DNA from: Fallopia convolvulus
Lineage: Eukaryota; Streptophyta; Magnoliopsida; Caryophyllales; Polygonaceae
Length of the DNA: 64,000 nucleotides
Assembly (NCBI GenBank): GCA_964016875.1
Contig: OZ024728.1
Span: forward strand, 27,389,328-27,453,327
Reading direction: 5' to 3'
Below, one piece after another: positions 21,985-33,849 of the stretch. Below the pieces are notes generated by a model. That model saw only the letters and a program-made list of their open reading frames with translations. It ran no database searches and had not been told where the DNA came from. The stretch's first letter is position 1. Each line of letters opens with the position of its first letter. Position numbers and translations under genes: made by a program.

Positions 21985-24870
21985 ATTGGCGCGATCGCGG
22001 TGCGCAGGGAAGATCGAGCGAAGTTCGAAAATTGTTCAAATGATCAAACCCTAATGCGTCCCGAGGTCTAAAATCAATTACCCTGCGATAATTTGGGGTC
22101 GGATGCGTGCCTGATATCCCAAAAGCGAAAATTTTGATCACAAAAAAGTTCCGCCTTGGGGTTAGCATAAACCTTATGCGAAACGATGTTCGAATCATCG
22201 CAACCAGCGCTGATCGCAGTGAGTACGGAGAAATCGACATCACTGGGGCAAGGAGCGACCTTGTTAGCCCCTTGTCGAATTCAATCTCGCCTAAGGTTTG
22301 TAGTCGACCACCGATTGACGGGTTGGATCCGGGTGCGCACTTGGTAGCCCAAAGTTGAAAGCTTGATCATGAATCAACGATCAACCACCACCAATGTGAA
22401 GAAAACCTAACAAGGGAAAAGTTGGTAACTTTTTGGAGCGGACCCGGAACCTACACAAGCGATAACGATCAATGTTTGCTCGATCAGATGCATGTGGCGA
22501 CCGAAATCAACGTCATTCGGGAGGTTTGCTATCCAACTTGGTCATCAAAACGCCATCATGATCAAGACGGATTGGAGAGTCTGAGCGGACTTTACCAATC
22601 CCGATAGAACATGCCAAAAAGACTTCTTCCCGCTTTCAAAGATCAACCAATCAGTGGATTTCAAGTCAAGCCACAAGCTAAGTTTTCGGACGACGTAAAC
22701 AAGAAATCAATCCATGCAATCGTGATGCTGGAATCGATCACTGACAACCAAGAAATGAGCTTTCTTCATCCTGAAGAAACAACAAAATCGTAAACCCTAA
22801 TTACCAACGAAAGTGGGCGCCACTGCGACCGCGGCCCAGGCGGCAGCGTCAACGACAGCCTCCAGGAAATTAGCGCCCGTCGACTACAAAATAACGGGGC
22901 AAAATCTGATCAACGCTCGGAGACTAATCAAGACCCGCAAGGTGATCAAGAGAAACTCTGATATTCGCTTGATGGATCAAACCCTAGCACGCACCGAGGA
23001 AGGCGCCTTGCTCAAAGATGATCAAATTCGTGACCCGACCTCACCTTCAAAGCATGGCTACTCTTCATGCAAGCTAGCAAGGTTCGGATCAAGCGACGAA
23101 ATCAATGCACATAGAATTACACAAATTGAGGAATTCAATCATCTCCTAAGCATGCGTCTCACTAAACCCGAACGAAGCCAAGGTCATAGACGACTGCGTA
23201 AGCCTAGACGAGAAACCGTGACTGCGGTCCCCCCTAACCGCGATCGCGGTCTATTGCAAACGGATATCTCGGAACTCGTGATGACCTTAACCCGAGAACG
23301 GAATTCTTATTCCACTCTCCTAATCAGCCCTAGATTTGAGCAATGTCAATCGAAGCATGTCGGGAACGAACCCACTCGAGGTGTCACATGCCTATCTAGG
23401 ACATCGGGATCAAACAACGGTAGTGGGGCATCGACCACCGCCAAGAATGAAGATGAGATTGTGCTTACAACACACTCTAACTTCCGCTTTAAGGGAGAAT
23501 AAGCGGATTCAAAGCAAGCATAATCGAATAAAGTCTCATTGCTATCAAGCCTTGGAGAAATTACTAGGCTGAAACGTTCTTTGGAAATAAGATCCAAGGG
23601 AAGCGTCGCATCATCGAATTGGCGATCGAAAGGACCAATCGGCGGCTCGTTAGCGTTATCGGATTCGCCGATAACCGCCTCGGTCCCGAGCCGCTAAACA
23701 CTGATGAGAAGATCGAGGGAATATAAAACGACCACTTGAAACAAACGTCGAAATCACGAAAATCCGTTGATCAGCAAAGACCGTGATCACGGGCAGCGAA
23801 GCCGCGGTCTCGGCCAGGGATCCTGCGATTGCGGCCTTATATTCCGCAACCGCGGATAGTCCCAAAAGCAAAGAAACACCTCAGTTAACGGGGTCCGCAG
23901 GAACGGGTTGCTAAACCGCGACCGTGGATCACCCTAGAGAGCCTCGAATCGAGTTATATCCTTGAAATCGTGCAACGCAAGTCGCAATCAAGGATCCAAA
24001 TACTGAGTGTTGGGGCGTTGTAAAGCCAAAGATTCTCAAATATGATAGAAGAGTTCAAGTTGTTCATGATTAGACAATGATCAAGCGATCAAAACGATTC
24101 TATTGATGCCTTGGCAATGTTAGCCACTCGTGCAAGAAGCTCACTTAAGACCTCGATGCACGTCAAGGTACTGGGATATACAACAATTGGCACCTCAATC
24201 GAAATCGTGAGAAATGACGTGCCGGCAGCCGTGACCATGGTCACCGGAAGCAAAACTGCATAGAATCTCGAATGTCAAACGCCCTTGACATGAAACTTGA
24301 ATGAGAACTTACGTTTAGCCCTCAAATATAGCCGGGGCATGGGAAGTTCTCTTAATAACTCACAGGTTTTGGCTGTTGCCAGAAAAGATTCTATATTATT
24401 GTTCTTTTTCCGAGCCAAACTTGAGATGTGTACCTCTAAGCAAGTTGAGTCTCTTTTATATGAGATTCATGAAGGCATATACGAAATATACGCTTGAGAT
24501 TTCTTTTGGCACTCTGAGCTCGTTTGCAAAAATATTGGTGGCCTTTCATGTGAAAAGTGCCTTGAGAAAACCAATAAAAGATTCATCGCACTATTTCTGA
24601 CCGCCTCGTCTTCGTTGAGGATCGTCAAGACGTTGTCGTTACAAAAATCACATTCTACCAACGGGCAACCGTAGCCCAACGCGTGGAGGCCTATAGATCA
24701 AAAGGTCATGGAAAAACACACGTGTATGGCATAGCTCAGCCCAAATTGAGAGGAACAATGTTAAGCAATCGCAGTGCAAAGTCAAAGCGCTTAATCGCTG
24801 AAGAGTCTTAACGGGAATGTCGTCCCTCGGACTTGGGACATCGCCCAATTTTTGAAGAATTTCTTCCCGT
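21985..24870 (+). other. Internal region of element C, 5' part
   Basis: The longest open stretch is 22813-23502 (about 230 codons, opening at GTG rather than ATG). It is rich in Ala, Arg, Thr and Ser, with no recognised domain. Many copies of a CCGCGATCGCGG-like word are scattered through the region (about 21990, 22830, 23238, 23780-23860, 23915, 24215). I do not assign a protein with confidence. Confidence 0.5.
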
Positions 24871-24875
24871 AGAAG
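24871..24875. repeat. Target-site duplication of element B, left copy (AGAAG)
   Basis: AGAAG immediately precedes TGATAGC and is repeated at 30913-30917 right after the second LTR. Confidence 0.92.
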
Positions 24876-26433
24876 TGATAGCTTGCTTATAGGTGTAGTT
24901 TAGTTGCATATTTTATATTGGTTTTGCATAATTTTTACTTAGTTTTAGTTAGTTTTAGGATAGTTTCTAGGATCTTGTGTTTTCGGGTAGTTGCGCTTGT
25001 TTTGTTCGGTTTTGCAGATCTTTAGGTAAACAAGCGTGGACGGGATGGATCTTAGTGGACTATGGAGGCGTTTGAGAAATCTTAGAGTGATACAAGTGAA
25101 GATTAGAAGATCAAAGACCCAAGAGCTTGTGTGAAAAGAACGCTTAAACTCGGGCTATGCATTGGAGTTCGTGTTTTGACACCTCTATCTTGCAATGCTT
25201 GGTTTGGGAGCTATAATGCTCGGATGAAGCTGAATTTGGTATCACTGGAAAGCTAACTCGAAGAGCTACAATTCATATTTTTACTCTGAGTCCAAATTCT
25301 AACTCAAAGGGGGTGCAAACAGCCTCTCAAGTGTCACTTGAAATGCTGAACCGAGAGTGCCGCGGGCTAGGAAGGCATGTGCTGCGGCCGCGCCACCCAA
25401 GAAGGAGACCGCGCCTCACATTCTGCCACGGGAGAGTTGGGCCGCGTGTTTTGGGCTTTGGGTTGGACTTTGTTCGGTCTTTTCCGACTAGTTTAATGTA
25501 ATTTCGGGATATTTTTATCTTTGGATATCTTAGGGGTATTTAAACCTTGTTTTTAGTTTTCTCTCACTATTATTGTCATAACTTTTGTCAAACTTTGGAG
25601 GCTAGGGTTTTTCTCTTTGGAGGCAGACTTTGAAACCTTTGTAAGTTTGATTTTATTTTAATTATGCATTGCTAAATTTATTGTGTTTGGCAAGTTATTG
25701 AAATCATGATTTGCATATTGTTGTGAGATTTGATTTGATTCTCAACAAACTTGAATAGAGTTTATTCCCAGTGCTTAATTGAATCTAAACTAGGGTTTTG
25801 TTTGATTATGTACCTAATTGAATTTCTAGTTATAACTGAATCTGATTAATTACCGGTTGGAGTTAATTTGATCAAGAGTATATTTTAATCAATTTAGTAC
25901 CGGTTGGACTAGTTGGTTAGAGAAGGGAATAAATTCACAAGTCACTTAGATGTCTGGTTGCTTTAAGTGTTTGTTTCTATTGATAACTTGAATCGTCATG
26001 CTGTTATTTAATTGAATCTAGAAGGTCTTCTAGGTTGTTATATAATTAGGGTTGTTAGACTGGTAGTTCTATCAACTAAATCTGAAGTTCTGGTTTTAAT
26101 CCTTAGTAGGGTCATAATCCACAATAGATTATTCAAGTGAGAAGAGAATCAAGAGAATCGATGATCAACAAAGCAATATCATGATGGATTTAACTAGTTG
26201 AACACGTTTGTCTCGCATATATTTAAATCATCCTTGCATTCATATTTATTCCTATTCTTGCATAGTAGTTTAGATAATTATTTAGAAAACCCCCCTTTTT
26301 GGTTACTTGGCACGCAAGTAAAAGCATAAATACACGAGTCTCTATGGGATCGACCCTTACTTGCCGCTCTACTGAGTTGGTTAAGTTAAGGTTTCTTTGA
26401 TAGGTATTAACGACCACTGAAAATACCTCATCA
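24876..26433 (+). repeat. 5' LTR of element B
   Basis: 1558 bp, TG...CA ends, nearly identical to 29365-30912. The reading frame at 25313-25501 occurs in both LTRs and is not a supported gene. Confidence 0.95.
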
Positions 26434-26436
26434 AAT

Positions 26437-26455
26437 TTGGCGCCGTTGCCGGGGA
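26437..26455 (-). other. Primer-binding site of element B (tRNA-Asp type)
   Basis: TTGGCGCCGTTGCCGGGGA starts 3 bases after the LTR end, and complementarity to tRNA-Asp stops soon after. This contrasts with the full-length complement in element A. Confidence 0.88.
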
Positions 26456-26613
26456 CTCGTCGTTATTTGTGTTTTTACTTTTGTTTTATTCTTGGTGTTG
26501 TGAACCTATCTTACGGTTCATAACACCCGTGCTACTAATCTATGACTTTGTTTGATTGTAGACAGTTGCAGGATGAACACTTCCATGACTATTTTTCAAG
26601 ATTTTAAGACCAT

Positions 26614-27738
26614 GTGTTTGAACTTGGTGCTTGGGGATTACGATATAGTGATAGAGAGGTGAACATGGGAGTTATCCATGGTGTGAATCTTGAGACAAGG
26701 GGATTGGTTGACTACATGAGCAATGAGAGGCTTCTATTTATGGGACATGAGCAATGTTGGGATTTCTTCTGTTTCATGAGCCATCAAAGTTTTCTGGTTG
26801 AGTCAACTTCCCTACCACCCCAGCCGGTTGATAAGTCTCTTGAGGATATAATCAGGGATATCTCAAAAAGGGCAGATACTATAATCAAGGAGCATTGTGA
26901 GTCTTGCTCTTCCAGTTTTCATTCCACAACCTCATGCCCTTTTGAGTTGTGTGAAAGGAGAGGTGGAGTCACATTGGAGTCAAACGATCAATGAGTCAGA
27001 CACTCATATTCAAGTTGAGGAGCAATCTACTACACTTGATGTGGGTTATGAAGATGAATTTGATGCCCAACATGAATTCACACCCATAAGGCAAGTTGAG
27101 CAAATCATCACAGAGCCAAAGGAAGTCTGTGCAGGCATAGAGATTCTTACAGAGCCTAGGGAGTCTAAATCATCTTCACTCATGTGGAGTAAATTGTTAG
27201 AGGGTTTTGTGGTTTTGGAAGAAGATTACTTTGCCGATCATGATGACTTCTTTGCTGATGAAGTAGACAACCATGAGGGAGAAAAACAGCATGATACATC
27301 TATTAAAGCTCCCATTGTCATGGTACACCCTATGTTAGGCCTTGAAATCCCATGCTTCAGTTTCCCCATCTTCTCACATCCAGAGCTTATGGAGTTCCAA
27401 GATGAGGAGCCAAGTCTACACAACACAAGGTGGAAGATGGAGAGTATATGGAGTTCATCCTGGATAAAAGTGGTATTGCTGACAAGTGCTTTGATTCATA
27501 TTGTAAGTATTTTCTAAAGCCACCACTTTTGCTGAATTTATTTGAGAAAATGCCATTTCATGCCAACTGGGCACACATGTTTGATAAATTAAAACGGTCT
27601 TTGAATGTTATATTATGCTTAATTGATTTATCAATGTGTTACTTATGCTTTTCTGAGATGTGTGCGCAGGACTTTGACAGGTTGCTAAGAGCATTGACAA
27701 TGTCTAATCTTGTCAAATCATGCTCAGAGTCAAGCTAA
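26614..27738 (+). pseudogene. Gag-like remnant of element B with a lone zinc knuckle
   Basis: Overlapping frames 26614-26994, 26897-27517 and 27430-27738 appear to be one decayed coding region. The first ends with a CX2CX4HX4C knuckle (CESCSSSFHSTTSC, residues 95-108 of that frame), nearly the same as the knuckle of element A Gag (CQECGSSAHSTSAC). Upstream is VDYMSNERLLFMGHEQCWDF with no recognised capsid domain. The later frames are acidic (EEDYFADHDDFFADEVDNHE). No pol motifs follow. A possible role is RNA binding or packaging by a related autonomous element's proteins; that is inference. The true start is not fixed. Confidence 0.6.
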
Positions 27739-29364
27739 TGATATTAAACAAGCGCTTCTTGGGAGGCAACCCAAGGCTTAGAGTAGTTTTGTTTTTCATC
27801 TATAATCTTTTGCTTTTAAGGTAGTTTTTTTTTTAATGTTTAGATATCCCAGGTCTGCAGATTGATAACCCGAAGAAGCCATCACCACCAACGTCGGATT
27901 ACCAGCACTACCCGGATAGCTAGAACTTTGTGAGTTTTCTCTTTCCTTTACTTTTTACTATACTTTGGGGACAAAGTATGTTTTAAGCATGGGGGAAGGG
28001 AATTACTTGTTTGCATTGCATGTAGTTGCATTAGTTTAGGTCACATTTAAATTTTTGCATGCATTGATTAAACTCTTGAAAAATGAAAAAAAATTAGAAA
28101 AATACAAAAATACAAAAATATTGCATTTAGGTTCTTTTTTCCTCATTGTTTAATTCCTCTTGTGTTTCTAAGTTAAGTATAAGTTCTAACACATGATTTG
28201 CATGATATGCTGAAGTTGATATGATATAAGCATGATCATTGATTATTTACCTTGATTATAGGACTGAGCATGTATTTAGCTTGAGTTTTTTATTCATTCT
28301 GAAGTTCTAGACAAAAATTTGCCTTGTGAGATTTTTGGCCTTTCATGATTATATTTGTTCTCTACATTCTTGAGTGTATCACCATGATTATCTAGCTCTA
28401 GAACTTGCGTTATGACTCTTTTTCAAGGATGCTTTATATGATTGAATGCATGACATTAAAATGATTGAGGCAATGTTTCTTTATAGCCAATGATTTCCCT
28501 TCCTACCTTACAAAATCCATGTTCTTGACACCCCCATTTCTTTTAAGCTTTAAGCCTATTTTTGATAGCTCCACAAAATTTTCCTAGCCTATTAAGCTTG
28601 ACCCATCCGGGATTTAGGACTTTAGGTTGTGTTTTTGTTTTGTGTGAGTTATGTATAAGTATGGGGGAGTTGGAAGAAAAGGTGGAAAAAAGGAAATACA
28701 ACTCTTGTGTGAAAGTGAAAAAATAAGAAGATGAAAAATATGTTGCAAAGCAAAGAAAAAAAAATTGAGCTTAATTGTAAGTAGTCTTCATGAGTGAAAA
28801 GAAAAGAGTTGAAGAAAGAGGCAAGAAAAGAAAAAAAAATGAAGCAAGTGCTTGAAAGTGTATGGAGTTGAAGGAAAGACAAGTTTGGGGGAAAAGAAAG
28901 TGAAGAAAGTGTTGAATTTTGGGTTAGGATTAGTTCTTTCTCCCGGATTTAGCACCACAAGCCAAATATGATTCCTTCCAAATTTCTCTTTACCGTGGCC
29001 CCATTACAACCTTTAAAAAGACCTCATAATTTTTGTTATGTGTTTGATTCCCCAGCGGTGGAGATTTAGAACTCTGATGCAAGCATATGGTAGTCTAGTT
29101 TTCATGGCTGATTTTTGAGTGAAACCCATACCCTTAAACACTTGAGAGTTTGAGTGCATACACTTTTACCTTGGTGAGGTCTAGAAGGAATGAATGATCT
29201 TTGCTCTATGCTTGTTATAATGCATGGTAGGAAGTCTTGGTCGGGTTTTTAATTATATGTGAAATGTTTGTTTGACTTAAGATGGAGGTATGATTGCATT
29301 TCTGTGGTGTGACTTGGATTTATGTCTTGCTTGAGGACAAGCAAGGGTTAAGCATGGGGGAATT
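27739..29364 (+). other. 3' non-coding internal region of element B
   Basis: Contains the hairpin-like TTGGGAGGCAACCCAAG near 27758, purine-rich tracts at 28670-28900 and the polypurine tract just before the 3' LTR. No coding frame is supported. The 77-residue minus-strand open stretch at 28649-28882 is only the complement of the purine tract. Confidence 0.7.
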
Positions 29365-30912
29365 TGATAGCTTGCATATAGGTGTAGTTTAGATGCATGT
29401 TTTATATTGGTTTTGCATAATTTTTAGTTAGTTTTAGGTTAGTTTTTAGGATCTTGTGTTTTCGGGTAATTGCGCTTGTTTTGTTCGGTTTTGCAGATCT
29501 TTAGGTAAACAAGCGTGGACGGGATGGATCTTAGTGGACTATGGTGGTGTTTGAGAAATCTTAGACTGATACAAGTGAATATTAGAAGATCCAAGACCCA
29601 AGAGCTTGTGTGAAAAGAACGCTTAAACTCGGGCTATGCATTGGAGTTTGTGTTTTGACACCTCTATCTTGCAATGCTTGGTTTGGGAGCTATAATGCTC
29701 CGATGAAGCTGAATTTAGTATCACTGGAAAGCTAACTCGAAGAGCTACAATTAATATTTTTACTCCGAGTCCAAATTCCAACTGAAAGGGGGTGCAAACA
29801 GCCTCTAAAGTGTCGCCTGAAATGCTGAACCGAGAGTGCCGCGGGCTAGGAAGGCATCTGCCCCGACCGCGCCACCCAAGAAGGAGACCGCGCCTCACAT
29901 TCTTCCACGGGAGAGTTGGGCCGCGTGTTTTGGGCTTTGGGTTGGACTTTATTAGGTCTTTTCCGACTAGTTTAATGTAATTTCGGGATATTTTTATCTT
30001 TGGATATCTTAGGAGTATTTAAACCTTGTTTTTAGTTTTCTCTCACTATTATTGTCATAACTTTTGTCAAACTTTGGAGGCTAGGGTTTTTCTCTTTGGA
30101 GGCAGACTTTGAAACCTTTGTAAGTTTGATTTTATTTTAATTATGCATTGCTAAATTTATTGTGTTTGGCAAGTTATTGAAATCATGATTTGCATATTGT
30201 TGTGAGATTTGATTTGATTCTCAACCAACTTGAATAGAGTTTATTCCCTGTGCTTAATTGAATCTAAACTAGGGTTTTGTTAGATTAGCTACCTAATTGA
30301 ATTTCTAGTTATAACTGAATCTGATTAATTACCGGTTGGAGTTAATTTGATCAAGAGTATATTTTAATCAATTTAGTACCGGTTGGACTAGTTGGTTAGA
30401 GAAGGGAATAAATTCACAAGTCACTTAGATGTCTGGTTGCTTTAAGTGTTTGTTTCTATTGATAACTTGAATCGTTATGTTGTTATTTAATTGAATCTAG
30501 AAGGTCTTCTAGGTTGTTATATAATTAGGGTTGTTAGACTGGTAGTTCTATCAACTAAATCTGAAGTTTGGGTTTTAATCCTTAGTAGGGTTATAATCCA
30601 CAATAGATTATTCAAGTGAGAAGAGAATCAAGAGAATCGATGATCAACAAAGCAATATCATGATGGATTTAACTAGTTGAACACGTTTGTCTCTCATATA
30701 TTTAAATCATCCTTGCATTCATATTTATTCCTATTCTTGCATAGTAGTTTAGATAATTATTCAGAAAACCCCCCTTTTTGGTTACTTGGCACGCAAGTAA
30801 AAGCATAAATACACGAGTCTCTGTGGGATCGACCCTTACTTGCCGCTCTACTGAGTTGGCTAAGTTAAGGTTTCTTTGATAGGTATTAACAACCACTGAA
30901 AATACCTCATCA
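29365..30912 (+). repeat. 3' LTR of element B
   Basis: 1548 bp. It pairs with 24876-26433 and is followed by the AGAAG target-site duplication at 30913-30917. Confidence 0.95.
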
Positions 30913-30917
30913 AGAAG

Positions 30918-31362
30918 CAAAACCGCAGTCGCAAATTATTGTCGCGACCGCGTGACTGTCAACTGCAACCGCTGGCCATGTAGTCGCTGCCACGGATCGC
31001 CGACAGTGAACTCGCATGGATGTCGGTTTTTTTAGAATGGCTAATGGGACAAGCACCTCATTTTTGTTTTCTTTGTTTTCTAAAACAAAATCCCTGGTCG
31101 GGAACCTTTTCAACGTTCTGTTCTCCCTCATCTGTTTTGCTTGTTCCAATAATTGTACCTCGAGGTCCGACAAATGACATGCTTAGGGGTGAACAAGGAT
31201 TTCAAGATATTCGCTCACGTATGTATGAATATACAAATATACGAACGCACGTGATAGGGGACTTGCAATCGACTAATCCACATGGCCACTTCAAATAGGC
31301 ACCTCTATACCCTACGTCCTTATATATGTGGGAAACGTGTGCAAAGACGTAGGTGGGGCATT
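30918..31362 (+). other. Internal region of element C, 3' part
   Basis: Resumes element C after the element B insertion, beginning with more CCGCAGTCGC/GCGACCGCG words and ending with the purine tract before the right LTR. No gene is seen. Confidence 0.65.
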
Positions 31363-31848
31363 TGTGAGCGGGTAAAATTTAACCATCATTATTATTTTCT
31401 TATCAACCCCCATAAAGGTATTTTATTTATTACACTTTTTTATATCTTTTATTATATTCCTATAAACTTAAATATGGTGGTTACTGGTTATGCGACATAA
31501 TGGAAGATCTTATCTTAATTAAAAGATTGAAGTTTCGCTTCAAGTAGGAAGCAAGATATCGCTTGCTTGGGCTTTAAGGCATCGGGCCGGCCCTAGGGAT
31601 AAGATTTCGGCCCCCTAGCCTTCTCCCTTCCATTATAAATACACGTCTTCGCCGTGTATGAAGAGCATATTGAAATGCACCATAAGAGCTTGAACGGGCT
31701 AATATTCACTTAGCTTGTTTAAGAAAACTCATACTCGCTGAGTTCTTTAGCTTTTATTGTCTTTACCAATTCGACGCTCAAGCGACGACTGCTCTTTTGA
31801 CTTAGGCATCGGGGGTGGATTAGGGGGTCCCCTCCCCCTTTGTCCATT
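31363..31848 (+). repeat. 3' LTR of element C, truncated
   Basis: Matches 21410-21890 closely. It stops at TTTGTCCAT, where a family D LTR (CTTGGTGATTTGTG) begins. Confidence 0.85.
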
Positions 31849-33709
31849 CTTGGTGATTTGTGAAAATTCATCAATCCCATTGTGTGCATATGATGAGAAA
31901 AGGAGTCATGTAGGGATATCGATTAAGAAGATCGACCTTGTGACTTGCCATAATATGATGAGAAAGTTGTAAGTGGTCGTAGAAAAGAGTCCAATACATG
32001 CACCGACACCGAGGCACGGAACCTCATGTGCAAGGTGTGCAACATGTGCAACGGCACATGGCAAGGGCGCGCCGAGTTGAAAGTGACGCGGCACAAGCGC
32101 GACGCTCGGACGCGGCACAAGTATAGGCGCTCGGTAGAGGCGAGCCGGTGCAAGGCGTGCGCGCATACATGATGCATGTGTTGCAGTGCGAGCATGTGGA
32201 CATTTGGGGCACACCTATGCCTTTGTTGTGGCACGTCAAGTGAGCGTAGTTGGTTAGGAGCAAAAGCAAGTGTTGCGGCGTGCCTAGGGTTTGGCATGAG
32301 GTGCCGGGCACTTGGCTTAATGTTCAACAAAGCTAGGATTTGTTGTTTTGAGCAAATAAAGGTTGAACTATAGCTTTGTGTAATATCATATGAATTAATG
32401 GAAGCTTCTCTAAGCTTGGTGAATGTATTATACAAAGACCAAAGCAAGAGAATAGCCTGGCACAAAGTTATGAATACTAGATAGGAGTTTGAAAGCTTCA
32501 AACTAGTTTAAAGTTAGCTTTATAAGCTTAACTCAGCTCTAAACTCAAAGAAAAAGCTTTGTAGGAAGCTCATGTAGCTAGGGTTTAGCTCAAGTAAGCT
32601 CAAACTAGCTAAGGTTAGCTCAAATAGCTAAGAAGTCAGCTCAACAAGCTAAAGTTCAACTCAAGCCAGCGCAACAAGCTGGATGTCAGCCCAACTAGCT
32701 GAGGGCCAACTACACTAGCTAAGTGACCTAGCTTGGTACCTAGCTATGCTAGCTTGACCTAGGCCTTGGTGGGCCATCCCATGGGGCAAGTCATTGGGCT
32801 TGGATGGGCCGCACATGTGGGCTGAGGTTTGGGTCACATAGGTTGCCATTTCGGGCTTCATTTTTGGCTTGGAGATGGGCTTTTCTAGAAGCGGTTTTTA
32901 CCAACTCCTTGGGCCTTATAGGCTGGTTTTTGGACGAATATTTGGACTACTCTTGGGATTATTTGGACGCTTACAATGATGAGTAGGAGAGAGGATTTGG
33001 ATGAGGAGAAAAGTTGGTTACAACTACTTGCAACTTCTCTTAACTTCTCTCAACTTCCTAACCGCTTGGTAACCGCTCTACAATCGGATTTGGACAGCCT
33101 TGATGACGCCTATTTAAGGGGTGTTGGGCGTCCATGACGATAAGTGTGGAAGACACAAAAACCGGTGGAGTCTAGGGTTGTTCCAAGTGATAATTCTCAA
33201 AGAAATCAAACACATTTTGATCAATATCATGGAGTGTTATTCTCGTGTGAATATCAAGAAGGAACCTCAAGTTTCATACGTGGATCATGGCATTCATGTG
33301 AAGGAAGAAGAGGAATCACAAGGCTCGAACAAGGTATGTTTGTTCTTAATGGAAATCGTGTTGCCTACTTTCTCCATTGTCGTTTGTTCGAACATTTTAT
33401 CTCGCAACAATAATATTGCGGAATACCCTTGGCATGGAATAGGTGCAATATTCGTTGAAGGAAAGCTCTAATTATTTGAGTGAGTCGTTGACATTATCCT
33501 AGATATCTTTATAAACGGTTTTAAATAGTCGGTGGTGATTACTTTTTTGGTCTACACCCAAACGAGACTACCCTTCGGGGTCTACTCATGAGACAACCCT
33601 TTAGAGTCTACTAAAATCGCCTTGATTATCCTTTGGATATACAAGGGCCGACTTTACTCCTACTTGACTTTGCAAAAATGCTATTCTTATTTATATCCTA
33701 AAATCAACA
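31849..33709 (+). repeat. Family D LTR, plus orientation
   Basis: About 1.86 kb. It has the same order of blocks as the solo LTR at 53970-55806: TTGGTGATTTGTG start, GC-rich block with GGCGCGCC, AGCT-word array (32500-32760), TATTTAAG near 33113, short exon, GTCTAC words and ATCAACA end. The first bases are slightly changed (TCTTGG for TGTTGG). It is followed by about 140 bp of family D internal sequence. Confidence 0.85.
33229..33333 (+). CDS. Family D LTR exon: KEEP-repeat peptide (short variant)
   Basis: ATG at 33229 opens 35 codons ending in SNK, directly followed by the splice donor AAG|GTATGT. The peptide has one 15-residue unit fewer than the other copies and reads SRVNIKKEPQVSY then HVKEEEESQGSNK. 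Sequence 33770-33849 continues in phase with FGDMANRGDKTVDDVTS and then REVKIEPP, after a pyrimidine tract ending TTAAG. Function is unknown; the VKEE/VKIE motifs fit the SUMO-attachment consensus (hydrophobic-K-x-E), which is inference only. The exon lies wholly inside an LTR. Confidence 0.5.
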
Positions 33710-33849
33710 ATCTTCAACGAATATTATGTTTATGTTATTTATTTTGCATTTTTGTCTTGTTTTTTTAAGTTTGGGGATATGGCTAATCGAGGGGATAAAA
33801 CGGTTGATGACGTGACCTCTATCTTAAGGGAAGTTAAGATCGAACCCCC
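33710..33849 (+). other. 5' internal stub of family D, plus orientation
   Basis: Starts ATCTTCAACGAATATT right after the LTR and carries the start of the second exon. It is cut at 33849, where an oppositely oriented LTR begins. Confidence 0.75.

Larger units (their letters stand above)
24876..30912 (+). mobile_element. Complete non-autonomous LTR retrotransposon (element B)
   Basis: Two LTRs (24876-26433, 1558 bp; 29365-30912, 1548 bp) both read TGATAG...CATCA and differ at only a few percent of positions by eye. A 5-bp AGAAG target-site duplication flanks them. The primer site TTGGCGCCGTTGCCGGGGA (tRNA-Asp type, about 26437) follows the 5' LTR, and a purine tract GCATGGGGGAATT precedes the 3' LTR. 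The internal region is only 2.9 kb and has no protease, RT, RNase H or integrase. It holds the TTGGGAGGCAACCCAAG motif (27758) also seen in element A. It inserted into element C, so it is the younger of the two. Confidence 0.95.
21410..31848 (+). mobile_element. Non-autonomous LTR element C, split by element B and truncated on the right
   Basis: The left LTR at 21410-21984 and a matching right LTR at 31363-31848 share long, nearly identical runs (for example AAAATTTAACCATCATTATT and AGCTTGAACGGGCTAATATT). The right copy ends abruptly at 31848, losing about 130 bp, where a family D LTR begins, so no target-site duplication is visible. Internal DNA is 21985-24870 and 30918-31362; the two parts are separated by element B. 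No gag or pol domain was recognised, which suggests a LARD-like non-autonomous element. The purine tract AGGTGGGGCATT (31351-31362) precedes the right LTR. Confidence 0.78.

Noticed and set aside
28649..28882. Phe/Leu-rich frame suggesting a membrane protein
   Set aside because: It is the complement of the purine-rich tract in element B.
32024..32501. Long minus-strand frames in the GC-rich part of the family D LTR
   Set aside because: They differ in frame and content among LTR copies and are Arg/Cys/His-rich translations of a GC-rich repeat.
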